This document shows positions 32,897 to 44,305 of a DNA stretch of 64,000 nt, piece after piece. Both the position numbers and the translations under genes were made by a program. Source of the stretch: Lactarius indigo. Its lineage: Eukaryota > Basidiomycota > Agaricomycetes > Russulales > Russulaceae. Positions within the stretch are counted from its first letter, which is position 1. Every line of letters starts with the position of its first letter. The stretch lies in NCBI GenBank assembly GCA_025766275.1, contig JAFKAC010000043.1:310001-374000 (forward strand), given 5' to 3'. Below the pieces are notes generated by a model. The model had not been told where the DNA came from. It searched no databases and saw only the letters and a program-made list of their open reading frames with translations.

Positions 32897-35678
32897 TTAA
32901 ACTATATCATACGGACAATGCAAGAGCTGTGGTGGACGATCTCCTGTATGCTCAACACTTGGTTCATGCGGTAATGTGCTCGCAATGGCCGGGTACATGT
33001 CAGCGACCGATGGGGAGTGCTGTGGAGGATCTGGGGTGACCAGGGTGTTTGCGTTGGTTGGGTGGATCGGTGAGGGGTCAAGAGTGTCGTTTTCATTGTG
33101 TGGACCAGGTTCCGGGCTGACGTCATGCTCGACAGTGGAACGCAGATCAGGTGCAGAGGCTGGCTTTGTCGAAGCGCTGGGTGTAGTAGGGGTTATTTCC
33201 AAACGATGAAGTTCTGTGTAAGAAGGCGAGAGGTCAGATCGAGTCATGGGCAGGTGTGAAGACAGCGACAAACCTGTAGGAAGTGTATTGTCAGGAATTG
33301 GATAAGAATCTGGAGGGTGGTTTGGTGGACCAGAAGGCGCCATGAGGTCTGCGTTGTGCTGAAGGGTAATGGAGACGGATGGGGAGGTAAAGGAAAGAGG
33401 AGGAGCAGATGCCGAGGTTGCGGAAGTAGGGTGGGGTATTGTTCCACCAGAGGTGACAAACGCATCAGCAGCCGCTGAATCTGGTGAAGTGATAGGAAAT
33501 GAAAAGCTTTCGGTGGTCGTCTGATGAGCTGTCTGGGGGTGGAAGTCGTCAAGCGGTATATCTGTGAGGCTTTCAACGACGTGAGGTAAGGATATGGATG
33601 AGGAAGGCACATCAGGACAGGTAAGGGGAGCGGGGAGCAGTGCATCATTATCGTGAAGGACAGAGTGAGCTGAAATTGTGAAGGAAGACTCGTGAATATG
33701 GCCAACAAAGTTGCACAGTGGATATGAGCTTGGGTCATTCAGAGGGCCATTCCAATCAAGGGTGGAGGCGGAGAACCGTGTTGGGGCAGTATCGGTACCT
33801 TCATGAAGAGCCATGTATACGTCCCGAATCGGTCTGAGGATCCACATCACCATCCGCTGATCGTCGTCATTCTGCGCTTTGAGAACGATTTTATTCCAGA
33901 GTGCACAGAACTTGCGCTGCAAATCGGGTGATGTATCTTGCACATTGAATTCCGAAGCCACCATCAGAACCACCGAGAACCACTTATCTCGCCAGGACAG
34001 TTTACCGAACTGGCTAAATTGGTAGCCGGCGATGTGAATCAAGCTTGTAAGTGACAAGCTGCTGTCTGTGGCGTAGCGTCGGAGGTCAGCTTCTGGGATT
34101 CCTAGTCTGTTGGGGGCCGAGATAAGCCAAGAGTCGTCGCGGCGTTGCGCTCCTGCAATAAGACAGGTGAAAATGGCCTCTCCAAGTAATACAGTGTGTC
34201 GGTCTTCACCACTGCGCCAACCTCGAATGACACGGATAAATTCGGTTGTTTGCAGCCCCCTATGTTGATCCGAGGAAATGACCCCGTGGAGGATACGCCA
34301 GAATGCATAGGGAAATTGCAGCGGATCAAGGGCTTTCGCACAGATGATGGCCCGGTGGTTTTTGAGAGGCCCAGGAAGTAAATCGGATGAGAAAGTTCGG
34401 TCAAAGAGTCCTATCAATGCATCGGAAAGTTTGTCTTTGGCCTCATCAGTGAGACCGGGCAGAGGATCGTCGGCCACCTTGGAGCTGCGGATGCCGGGTA
34501 AGCCGGAAAAGAAGCGCTCCAGTTCGTGATCTTCGTCCAAACTGTCGAACGTCCACATGAAGGTGCGAGCGTCGATGTCTGATCGGCGTATCAGAGCAAT
34601 TTTCTCGGCAGTCTTCTGCATGCCCTGCACGAGCATGTTTCGATAACTTTCCTCCCAATCCCAAAAGTGAGAGTAGGTCCTATGATGGAAGTTCACGGAC
34701 GAAGTAAACCACCGAAGGACCCCATAGATGACATATGGTATCCCAGTAACAACGAGCCACACAGATGACGAAAGCGATGTATAGTATGGGCTGTCTTGAT
34801 GAATGATTGGCATAACTGTGATGGATCCATACAAAGCCGTGCAAATCCCAACCCATGACAACACCAACTTGAAAATTGTGATATTGACGTTGCATAGGAA
34901 CACAACCAGGCCGGCGAAGAACAGGAACAGGGAAATGTGGAGAAGTGCGGGAAGTGTTTCGACCGCCGACGGAAGGAGATACTTGTCGACACCTTCAGCA
35001 AAGAACGCACGGATCCGTGCTCGTTTGTGCGGACTGTAACGCGACTGAGTGGCCTTGAGATATCTTCGTGCCCATTGCTGCACTAACGTCGCGAGTAGGG
35101 CACAGGTAAGACTGATCACCAGGCTCATGAACCAAAGTGAGTTCACCCAAACGGCGTAATTAGGTGGAGAAAATTGGGGAGGGGAGGAAGGGAGGGAACT
35201 CAAACTATTAGGGTCAGCGGTGGTCTGATAGATGTTCGCGAGGTAGAAATTGGAGGTATCCTGTGGATTCGGCCGAATGTCCTGAACCGACACCGAGATT
35301 AAGGACGCAACAGCGGCAGAGAATAAACCAGTCTATAATAATTGAGTCGGTATGGAGCACCGGATTAAAGGCAGAGACTCACAAATATGAGGATCCCGTC
35401 TGCATCCGCTTTCCAATTCTCAGCCATCTTCTTGTCCTCTTCCGTCGCCATTTCCATGTACATTGAAAATATAGGCCCGGAGCCATCGACGAAATTAGAT
35501 ACACCATGTGATGGTTGATTCTGTGCCGATGGGGTTGGGTACTGGTAGTCACCTATTTTAGCGGCAGTGAGGTGAGAACCTTGGTGAGAATTACGAGGAT
35601 AGACTCATGTGGGAGAACTGTACCTTCATCAAATCCTGTGTTGGGTACGTTGTTGGCCTCGTGAGGAGCCTGTGACAT
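32897..35678 (-). CDS. DUF6535-family membrane protein, locus 3, intact
   Basis: Exons 35678-35624, 35552-35383 and 35332-32897 give 886 residues. Introns are 71 and 50 nt, GT...AG. Four hydrophobic segments occupy roughly residues 65-250. The soluble part has WTFDSLDEDHELERFFSGLP, a DPLQFPYAFWRIL segment and SYPLCNFVGHIHE. The tail is Ser/Thr/Pro-rich and ends CPYDIV. The N-terminus MSQAPHEANNVPN matches locus 2. The head-to-tail orientation with its neighbours and the shared 5' flank indicate origin by tandem duplication. The family function is unknown. Confidence 0.88.
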
Positions 35679-35790
35679 TTCAGTGAAGACTATGATGTGT
35701 GTTGATTGTTAGAGAGTACAATGCGGCGGGGTAGCCTAGTCTTGTAGAACACTTTCGAACGTCCAGCGATCGGCCAGAGTGACCGCTCTT
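35679..35790 (-). promoter_or_regulatory. Conserved 5' flank of DUF6535 locus 3
   Basis: Matches the flanks of loci 1 and 2, with ttgattgttagagagtaca and gtagcctagtctt. Confidence 0.4.
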
Positions 35791-35819
35791 TGTGACATAG
35801 GGCGTGACTGCGTGACGTG

Positions 35820-36210
35820 ACCGTGGGTCTTTACTGCACACTCTCACGCTTGCTCTCACGACAACCTGCCCTCCGTCTTCCGGTCTCCAACGCGCTCCTA
35901 TATCTTGCCAGTACAAACAACGAAACTGCATGTGCTGCACGTGTCAAGGAGTGGATAAAGGAATGCCCCCAAAGAAGAACGCCTGCTTGGAGCGCCTTGT
36001 CGACATGTCTTGTAAAGCAGGGCAGCCGTACGGTCTCTGCCCCTCTTTTTGCTTCACCAACTGACGCTCGCTCTCAGATGCAGAGACCTCCCATCTTAGG
36101 CGACAATTCCGCTGTGATTGACGCGATCGCCACGGCCCAGTCCTCCCCGACCATGTTCGAGTTTGTCCCAGTCTTCAAGCTTGGTGCCGTCCTCTCCGAC
36201 TGTAGAGTCT
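35820..36210 (+). pseudogene. eIF3m-like gene fragment 11
   Basis: The longest open copy. It reads LRLPVSNALLYLASTN near 35873-35925 (eIF3m pattern LRLPVYxxLLxLASxNDE), a broken DVEKWL region, an acceptor cagatgcagagacc near 36080, then VIDAIATAQSSPTMFEF and VPVFKLGAVL near 36115-36190. It is cut off immediately after, at the start of the next fragment. Confidence 0.7.
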
Positions 36211-36249
36211 GTAATCAAGTACCGTGTGTTTCACCCTCACTATAGTGTC

Positions 36250-36840
36250 CTCTGCCCTTGTTTCTCATCAATCTCATCCACCAAAGCCCAACAAACTTCT
36301 TCAACAGGTACCTGCCTCCTATGACAATTTGCCCTCCGTCCCCCGGTCTATGACTCATAGACAGAGATGGCGCACTACTCACTAGCACAAATGACCAGTT
36401 TCCCTTTCTACGGGTCTTCCGTTCCAACGTCGAGAAGTGGTCAAAGGAGAGGATGATCACACTTTCAGAGAAGGGAGCTTTCTTGAGGCGCTTTCTCAAC
36501 AGCTTTTCCAAAGCAGGGTACAGTCGTACGCATTCTCTACCTCCTCCTTTCATCTGCTAACGCGCCTTTCTCTCAGGGAAGAGACACAACCTACCAATAT
36601 AAGCTGGCAAGCTGGCACATGCTCGCTCATCAGACCCTGCATTGCCGGTGACACAGCTGCCGCACCCGGAGTAATCGCCACGACCCGACCATATTCGGCT
36701 TTGACCCGTCCCTCAAACTCGACTCAGTCCTCGCTGTGCAAGCACATGCAGGAGTGATCGCTCTGGCTAAGCGCCATGTGGGTGGTGGTGTTCTCAATGT
36801 TGTCACCTTCACCCAGCACCTACAGCGAAACAGTCCTATG
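36250..36840 (+). pseudogene. eIF3m-like gene fragment 12
   Basis: A second copy directly after fragment 11: VEKWSKERMITLSEKGAF near 36430-36485, an intron-like gtacagtcgt...ctctcag gap (36518-36578), GRDTTYQYK-like sequence, TIFGFDPSLKLDSVLAVQA near 36690-36745 and a decayed C-terminal part to 36800. Two fragments in series show repeated local duplication. Confidence 0.65.
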
Positions 36841-37342
36841 GCGGTATGCCAACGTTGGTCTCAGACGTGTACAAGAGTTTGTCGTTCTTGATGTTTTATT
36901 GTCTCAACCACATACCATCTTTACTTGCACTCACCGACTTGTTAAATGCTGTCATGAGTGCTCTGCCCTCTTGGAATGGCTCCATCGTATCGACTCTACA
37001 ACATGCCTCGCGCTGCTCTCAACAAGAGACCCAAGCAACTAGTTTTCATAGACACTGTCAAATGTGAGAAGACAGAGATGGTTACCTGGGTGCAAGCGAA
37101 GGCCTCCGTGTCAGTTCCAAGCCGCGAGTTGGGTGCGCGAATCAGCTTGCAGTGGGTCATAGGCCGAGACTCGTCACTCATATTCCCCCATGCTACTCGG
37201 GTCTATGCCACGGTATTTGTACAGCATAATAATAAGACGATATATACAGATGAGAAAAGTGTCTAATAGAATCAGTATGGTGGTTTCGAGAACAAAATAC
37301 ATATCCAATCGCACGCACACATCTAGGAGATTGGGGGACGCA
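36841..37342 (+). other. Spacer with segment U, copy 6
   Basis: Holds LNKRPKQLVFIDTVKCEKTE near 37018-37078 (segment U) and then the conserved DUF6535 3' flank (gagattgggggacgcattaa near 37328). Confidence 0.45.
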
Positions 37343-37600
37343 TTAAACGATATCATAAAGGCAATACGAAGTATGCGAATAATCTCCGGTACGCTCAGCC
37401 CACTGTGATGGACCCGCAATGGCTGCTATGTCCGAGTCGGCATCCGGTGGAAGTGACAAGGATGGTGGTGGAGGATCTAGAGTAGTCATAGTGTTTGTAT
37501 AAATCCCACGATTCACCGTGAGAGAGCCAACGTCCTTATCCTTGCGCAAGCTAGGCTTTGGGCTCCTACCATCCTTGGCAGCAGTGCTCAGATCAGATGA
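37343..37600 (-). pseudogene. DUF6535 3' fragment
   Basis: An open piece of a DUF6535 tail with AAKDGRSPKPSLRKDKD, DIAAIAGPS and the terminal CLYDIV followed by a stop at 37345-37343. Upstream it runs directly into the 3' flank of locus 4 (37601-37671), so it is an isolated gene end left by unequal exchange or a local duplication. Confidence 0.75.
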
Positions 37601-38612
37601 GAAAAAATATTGAATAACACTACTATAATAGTATAGTGATATCCACGCATCCAGGAGATTGGAGGACGCGTTAAACCATATCATGCAGGCAATGCAGAGG
37701 ATCATCAGCTGTATACTTAGCATCTGGCTCCTGTAGAAAAGGTCCCGCGACGAGTTCGTCCGAGTCAGTAACATATGGTGATAACGTTGGCGGAAGGTCT
37801 AGGGTGGTCATAGTATTTGCGCGATTCACAGAAGGGGGTCAAGAGCGTCCTTTTCCTTGCGCAATCCAGGTTTCGGGCTACCACCATCCTTGGCAACGGC
37901 ACCCAGGTCAAGTGATGAGGTCGTCGGTCCTGGTGAAGTGCCGGGAGCAATAGTGACTATCAATGAATGGTGTGATTCTGGGAAAGACTGTGAGAGGTCG
38001 GATCGAGTGATAGGCGAGTGTGAAGTAAACGGCGGGCCTGTAGGAAGTATGTGTTCAAGAACTAGATTAGAAGAGGCTGAAGGAGGGAGGAGGGGTATAC
38101 CGGAAGCCGTGAGGAGGTCTGCATTGTGACGGAGGTAACAACAGCGGATGGGGAGGTATAGGGAAGAGGAGGGGCAGATGTCGAAGTTCCGGGAGTGGGG
38201 TGAGGGATTGTTATCTCTGAGGCGACAATGTCACTAGAGGTGGCTGGGGTCACCGGAATGCGGACACATTCAGTGACTGTCTGATAAGCGGGTTGGAAGT
38301 TGTCAAGTGGTGATACATTCGTGGGGCTTTCGATGACATGAACCGGGGCAGGTACAGACGGGGAAGGTGCATCCGGACTGACAAGGGAAGAAGGGTTCAG
38401 CGCAACGATGCGAGCATAGGTTGCGGAGGTAGAGTGATCGTGGTGGATATGGTCAGTGACGTTGCACAGTGGATACGAAGTCGGATCACTCAGAACGTCG
38501 TCCCAATTGCCCGTAGAGATGGAGAAGGACGTAGGAGCAGAATCGGTGTACTGATGTAAAGCAATATAAATGTTGCGAATTGGTTTGAGGATATACCCCG
38601 CGATCGTCCAAT

Positions 38613-39122
38613 TGGTGTAAAGGTCGGGCGATAAGGACGAGCCGGCTAAGTGGGCCGGTCAGGTGACAGAATCCGAAGGGCCGGTTCAGTCGGCAAAGAG
38701 AAAAGCGCGAAGTCGATGAGGTAGAAGACAAGCAGAGATGGACAAAGGTGAAGCAAAGCTCGCTTTGGAGAGGGTCTTAGAGCACACGAGAGGAATAGAG
38801 AGGAAGACAACTGGATGATAATTCTGGTACATGAGAGTGCGCTTTAATACAATGTAGCTACATTTTTTATAGAAACAAAAGTAAAGTATAGTAAAGAGAA
38901 TACAAATACACACAGGCCTTTTGCAGGCATGAAACAGGAGTCGGATAATGACGAAGCAATGTCGAGAGATGGAGTGGAAAGGGGGAACGACCCCTATGGA
39001 ACTGGAAATGTTTGAGTCAGAATGAATACGGAGATAGTGTCTTGTGTGGCCGTGCATTACCGCGGTGGTAATGTTTTGGTGTAGGTTCAAGTCAGCCGGG
39101 TTGAGCGTGCCGAAATGCAACA
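38613..39122 (-). repeat. 3' LTR of the Copia element
   Basis: 510 bp. Differs from the other LTR at 20 sites with no gap, all CpG-type transitions. Confidence 0.97.
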
Positions 39123-39133
39123 CTCCCCCTCAC
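39123..39133 (-). other. Polypurine tract of the Copia element
   Basis: Minus strand GTGAGGGGGAG directly before the 3' LTR. Confidence 0.8.
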
Positions 39134-42100
39134 GCTCGATGGAGTCCAAGGTTCTGTGAGTGGAGCGCAACCTTGAACTTCGCCAGCGGCTTGGTGAGGA
39201 TGTCCGTGGTCATATCTTCGGTTGGACAGTATTCAATGTTGATGAGTCCGTCGGAAATGGTTTGACGGATAAAGTGGAAATGTATGTCGATGTGTTTGGT
39301 GCGTGCGTGGTAGTTGTCTTGAGTGGCGAGATGAAGCGCGGCCTGGTTGTTGCAATGGAGAAGAGTGGAGGAATGAGATGTGCTGAAGAATGGCTCAGTA
39401 AGTCTCCTGAGCCAGATGCACTCCTTGGCTGCGCGAGTAGTGGTGATGTATTCGGCCTCGGCGGTGGATAGGGTGATAATTTCTTGTTTCTGCAAGGCCC
39501 ATGTGACTGCTCCACTGTCGATGAGGAATGTGAAGCTGGATATCGCATGGCGGTGCTCCTGGGATGTGCCATCTGCGTCAGTAAATCCCAGAAGGTCGTG
39601 TTGCTCATTGCTGAAGGTGAGTGAGTGGTGTTTGGTGCCGGCGAGATAGCGGAAGACGCACTTGACGCCTTCCCAATGAATTTTGCCCGGGTTGCTGAGG
39701 AATTGGAATAGGGTGGAAATGGCGAAGGTGATGTTAGGGCAAGTGGTGATGGAGGCGTACATGAGGCTGCCGACAGCCTCACGGTAAGGTACTTTCTTCA
39801 TGTGAGCCGCTTTGGTGGCGTCAGAGGGTGCGTCGGATTTTGAATAGGACGCTCCGGGAGTAATAGGGGTGGCGATGGGTTTAGCGTTGCTGAGAGAGAA
39901 GTGGGAGAGGATAGTATCAATGTATGATGTCTGTGAGAGGGAAATGGTGTGCGACTTGCGGTCGCGGGTAATCTTGATACCAAGCAGCCAGTGAATGGGG
40001 CCGAGGTTGGTGAGGGAGTAGCGGGAGTTTAGCACCCTCTTGTAGTAGCAAATGAGCTCATCTGAGCTACCTGTAATCATGCAGTTGTCAATGTGAACTG
40101 TGAGGATGGTGAGGTGATTTTTATCATGGATGGAAAAGACGCTGGGGTCAGTGTTGTTGACGCCGAAGCCCAAGTCCATAAGAGCACGGCACAAGGTGTT
40201 GTACCACTTGCGGCCGGCTTGCTTGAGTCCGTAAAGCGACTTGTGGAGATGCTTGACCGACTCCCCCTGAGTGTTGTATCCGGGGGGTGCTTGCATATAA
40301 ATATCTTCATCGTCATCTAATTCTCTGTTGAGGTAAGCGCCGTTGAAATTGAATGTGTCGATGTCCCAGTTGTTGCGAGCAGCAATGGCAAGGATAACGC
40401 AAAAGCTCGCAAGCCACGTGACTGGGGAGAATGTGTCAAAGTAGTCAATGCCAAATTTTTGCATGAATCTGTGTGCTACGAGGCGTGCCTTGTATTTTTC
40501 GATAGACCCATTGGCCTTCCATTTGATGTGGAAGACCCACTTGCTGCCGACAATATTCTTGCCGGCAGGTCTGGGGACTGTTGACCAAGTCCCGGCTTCT
40601 TCGAGTGTAGCAATTTCGCGATCCATCGCTTCCTGCCACTTGGGCCAGTCTGAGTGAGATCGTGCTTGAGCGATTGTCTTGGGATCATCTTGAGAGTCAT
40701 TGAGAGCGGCTTCCATGAGTTCCTCGCTTTCTGCAAGGAAGGCATACTCTGGAATTTGATTGTCAGCCACATATGCACTTGCACCTTTGTCTCTGGGCCA
40801 GTCCGGGTGGAACCACTTCCGGGCTGCCACACTTGGTTGTTCTTCTTCGGCTTCAGGTTGAGCTCCTTTGGTGAAGAGCCCAGTGACCTTGAAGGTTGGC
40901 TTGGGGATGTGCATTGACTTGCGCATCGGTTCTTGAGGTTCCTTGGGTTTTGCCTTGCCCTTGGGAGGCGGCGGCACTTGTTGCCGCTGCTTAGTTGATG
41001 TTGAAGGTTCTTCTTCTTGAGGTGGAACCGATGAAGTGGTGGACGGAGTGAGAGGGGTGAGGGCAGAAGGTGACCGGTACAAGGGCATTCCGCCCAGGAC
41101 TTGAGGTGTGATCTCCCGGCTTGCTTCTTCGGGAAGTTGCTGCTGCTGTTGAGGTGTGAATGGTACCAGTTGAATAGGTACCGGTGCTGTGGTAGGAGGA
41201 AAGGGATGAGGCGCTTGAGGCACCAGTGGTGCTTGAGGTCCAGCGGGTGGTGCCTGCGCTGCAGCTGGTTGCGGCACAGGGATAATGCGGGGCTGGCTGA
41301 TGTTGATGACTGTAAGAGGAGATGTGAACTTGATGTTGCGTTTGACCGAGATTGAGTTTTTGTTGGGCCAGTAGATGTGGTGTGCATGAGTGCTGTCCGC
41401 ATTGTAACCGACCCAGTGCACTTCGATTCCGCACGCGTCGAGCTTAGAGCTGGTGCCAGAGTGAACCCAGACAGTTTGTCCCCATTTGGGGACACCAGAC
41501 ATGTTGGGTTTGTTGCCGTAGAGCATTTCATAAGGTGTGACATTGTTGCCTAGAGCCCAAGTAGATGTGCGGTTTTTGAGCCAAACCGCAAACTGGAGAG
41601 CTTCAGCCCAGAGCGTTTTGGGCAAGCCAGAGTGATGGAGAATGGCCCACATGTGTTCAAGGAGTCTGCGGTTAAGCAATTCTGCGACTCCATTGTGCTG
41701 TGGGGTGTCGTGGGTAGTGAGGCGACATTCGGTTCCTTCATCCTGAAGGAAGCGAGTGAACTCACGGCCGGTATACTCACCGCCACAGTCCGATCTAAGT
41801 GCCTTGATCTTGGTGCCGTGCTGAGTGCGAGCCCAAGCTGAGAAAGCATGATAAGCATCCAATGTTTGGTCTTTAGTGCACAAGATGTTGACACAAGTGA
41901 AGTGAGTGTGGTCGTCGGTGAATGTGACATAGTATCGACAGCCCCCTAGGCTAGTGGTAGGTGATGGTCCCCAGAGGTCAGAGTGAATCTCCACTCTGAA
42001 ATGCCGAGCTGGAGGAGCCTTGTGTTCAGCTCGAATAACCTTCCGAGTGAGCTTGGCGTATTGACAAGAGTCACAGATGATGGGTGAGCCGTCGTCGATA

Positions 42101-42830
42101 AGTTGAATGCCTTCGATGGTGTTGTTGCAGATGAGTGAGTGAATAGAGTCAGCCGAGATATGGCCAAGGCGGCGATGAAGTGTGTGGATGTCGACTTGTT
42201 CGACAGGAGAACCGGTGCTAGCAGCCAGATAGGAATGCTCAACTTTGTACAAGCCATTAGAGCTAGCAGGAATGTCGCCTATAGTGTCACCAGATCTATT
42301 CTTGATCTTGCAGGATTGTCACTCGAAAGATACAGAGTACCCAGCTCCAGTGATGCGGCCGACAGAGACAATAGTAAGCGCCATTTCAGGCGCATGGAGG
42401 GTGTCACGAAGAAGAACAGGAGTAGTGACATTCCCATTGGGGACGTCGATCTGTAAGTCCCCAGTACCTATCGCATAGAAAATATGTTTGTTAGCGGTGG
42501 TAATAGCACGGGGAGGGATAGATCAATAGTTAATGAAACGATGATGGAAGGGCAACATGTGCCGAGACGCCCCAGAGTTGTAGAGCTCGATCTCGATGGG
42601 GGGATGATGGATAGGTGGCCCCACACTGTATGCAGAGGCCTGTGGAGTGGGGGAAGTGGAGTTGTCGTCGATCTCCTCGATCGCGGCCCAAGCTTCGATG
42701 TTGGTATTGGCCGCATTTGCGTTGTCAGAACGATTATTGATCCTGTTCCTGTTGTTTCAGTTGTTGCTATTGCCATTGCGATTATTGTGATTGCTGCGAT
42801 TGTCGTGGTTGTCGCCTGAGTTGTTGTAGT
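39130..42830 (-). pseudogene. pol: Copia pol: protease, integrase, RT, RNase H
   Basis: A single frame from the zinc knuckle to the stop at 39130, open for 1040 codons from 42252 and broken upstream by TGA at 42759-42757, 42525-42523 and 42321-42319. The protease motif is NSGASRHM near 42579, where the family has DSGA. The integrase has an HRRLGH...CDSC finger near 42170-42060, then HSDLWGP, RSDCGGEY and an AEL..R glutamate. RT has YFDTFSPV and HIDN at 40095-40084, where the family has YVDD. RNase H has the TDAD and STAEAEY motifs. Both the protease and RT Asp codons read AAC; each is explained by G-to-A at a CpG. Each TGA could have come from CGA. Confidence 0.92.
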
Positions 42831-44202
42831 TGCTGTAGTTTGAGTTGTTGTCTCTTCGAGGCGGGCATTGGCCCTCTTTGTTGCCTCCCTTGGCCCAACA
42901 ATTGGATTTGAAATGGCCAAGCCTATGGCAGTTGTGGCATTCAACGTTGCATTTGTCGCGTTTTTGTCCATTGGCTAAGAAGGCCTCTTGTTACGCCCTA
43001 GCAGGGGCGTGGGTTCTAAAAGTTTCGAATCACACAAGTATCAAGCGAAGACTTCTGTTGTCTTATTGCTATGAAATACAAGTAGCGAAAGTGTGGCACA
43101 GGGTGCGGCACTACTCTGTAATGTAGGACTCCTCGTCCAAAGTGTCTGACACTTCTCTACACTCGATCTTGCTAGTGCACAGAGTATAACAGGTGTGACG
43201 CGTTGATATAGTTCAACTGCAAAGACTTCGAAGTGTCCTGGTTAGGGACTGAGGTAGGGGATGCACAAGAAGAGGGGAATAGGGCAAGGTCACACCAAAG
43301 TACAGAGGCAAGGTTGCTAGATTGCAAACAAAGCCAAGTCTGGCTTCCTACGGTCTACAGTACAGGTTTATATAGGGCAAGGTTCCAAACAACATGAACA
43401 CAAGCCCACACAGAAGTAAAGAAACTAGATGGAGTAAAGAGACATTTGGATCAAGACAAGTAACGCCACTAACAGTAGTAGCTCCTTTGGGTAACAAGGT
43501 ATGGGACATAAGGAGAAAGAACAAGATGAGAACACACTGTAACTGAGGTCTGAAGCGTTGGATCATAACACCTCTTCTGGGCCATTAGTCTTGCCTTTCT
43601 GGATGACGCGTCGATTGTACTGATCGGTTACCAATCGAATTACCCGATCGGGTGTGACTGATTCGTCCGCTTGATCGGCTGCTGAGTTAATGGAATTAAT
43701 GAGAGATTCGTAGGAGGGGGGGAGTGAGCCGAGGATGATGGATGCAAATTCGTCGTCGGTCTTGGTGGCCCCCATTGAAGCAAGCTGCTCTCGCATATCT
43801 AGAAGATGAGTAAGATGAGCGCGAGTGTCTTCATCTTTGCCTAATTTGGTGCCCAAGAGTTTCCAGCCCAGGTCAACAGCAATCATCTTGGATCTCTTCT
43901 GGAATATTTCTTTGACAGCGTCCCAGATATCTTTTGTATTAGTTTTAGTCTTGATTCGGTTGAAGACATAATCGGGCACTGATGCCGCGATCAAATTCTT
44001 GGCGGCGGCTTCTTCCGTGTCCCAGCGTTCCTGAGGGGGGGACGCTATTGATTGGTGTCCAAGTCGTGGGGACCATGGTGCTGGTGAGATGTTCAGACCA
44101 TCTTTGGTTATCGAACGCCCAGACCATGCGGTCTCTGAAGGTGACCCAGTTGGATCCATTGGTGGCCAATTTGACAATGGTAAGCTTGTAATCTTCGCTC
44201 AT
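42830..44202 (-). pseudogene. gag: Copia gag, frameshifted and split by a solo LTR
   Basis: Starts MSEDYKLTIVKLATNGSNW at 44202, continues with WTFRDRM-like and WAFDN motifs, and shifts frame at a run of seven C near 44041-44035 (one C too many would explain it). The second part, with PDYVFNRIKTK and LLDMREQLASMG, runs to 43563, where a solo LTR (42989-43570) cuts it. After the LTR the zinc knuckle CHNCHRLGHFKSNC resumes near 42935-42895, followed by an Asn-rich stretch. Protein packaging function is assigned from family and position. Confidence 0.88.
42989..43570 (-). mobile_element. Solo LTR C nested in Copia gag
   Basis: 582 bp with perfect inverted ends (TGTTA...TAACA) and the duplication cctct at 42984-42988 and 43571-43575. 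A TATATAAAC box on the minus strand near 43376-43366 sets orientation. Removing it and one repeat joins the gag reading GPEE to the knuckle region. No internal genes remain. Confidence 0.9.
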
Positions 44203-44290
44203 GATGACAAATACGGTAAGTGGGGTTTTGGATAATGAAAAGGTACGCACTGATGATTTTCTCAGTAATGTTGCATTTAAATTGCAGCGG

Positions 44291-44304
44291 CAGGGCCCAT
44301 AACC
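44291..44304 (-). other. Copia primer-binding site for an initiator tRNA-Met half
   Basis: One base after the 5' LTR the minus strand reads GGTTATGGGCCCTG. This resembles the complement of the anticodon-arm region of initiator tRNA-Met, the same internal primer region used by the classic copia element, not a tRNA 3' CCA end. Assigned from memory of that site. Confidence 0.65.
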
Positions 44305-44305
44305 T

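Noticed and set aside
40476..41543. 355-codon minus-strand frame in the Copia element
   Set aside because: An alternative frame over the integrase-RT linker, whose Pro/Gln-rich sequence keeps other frames open. The catalytic motifs are all in the overlapping 1040-codon frame.
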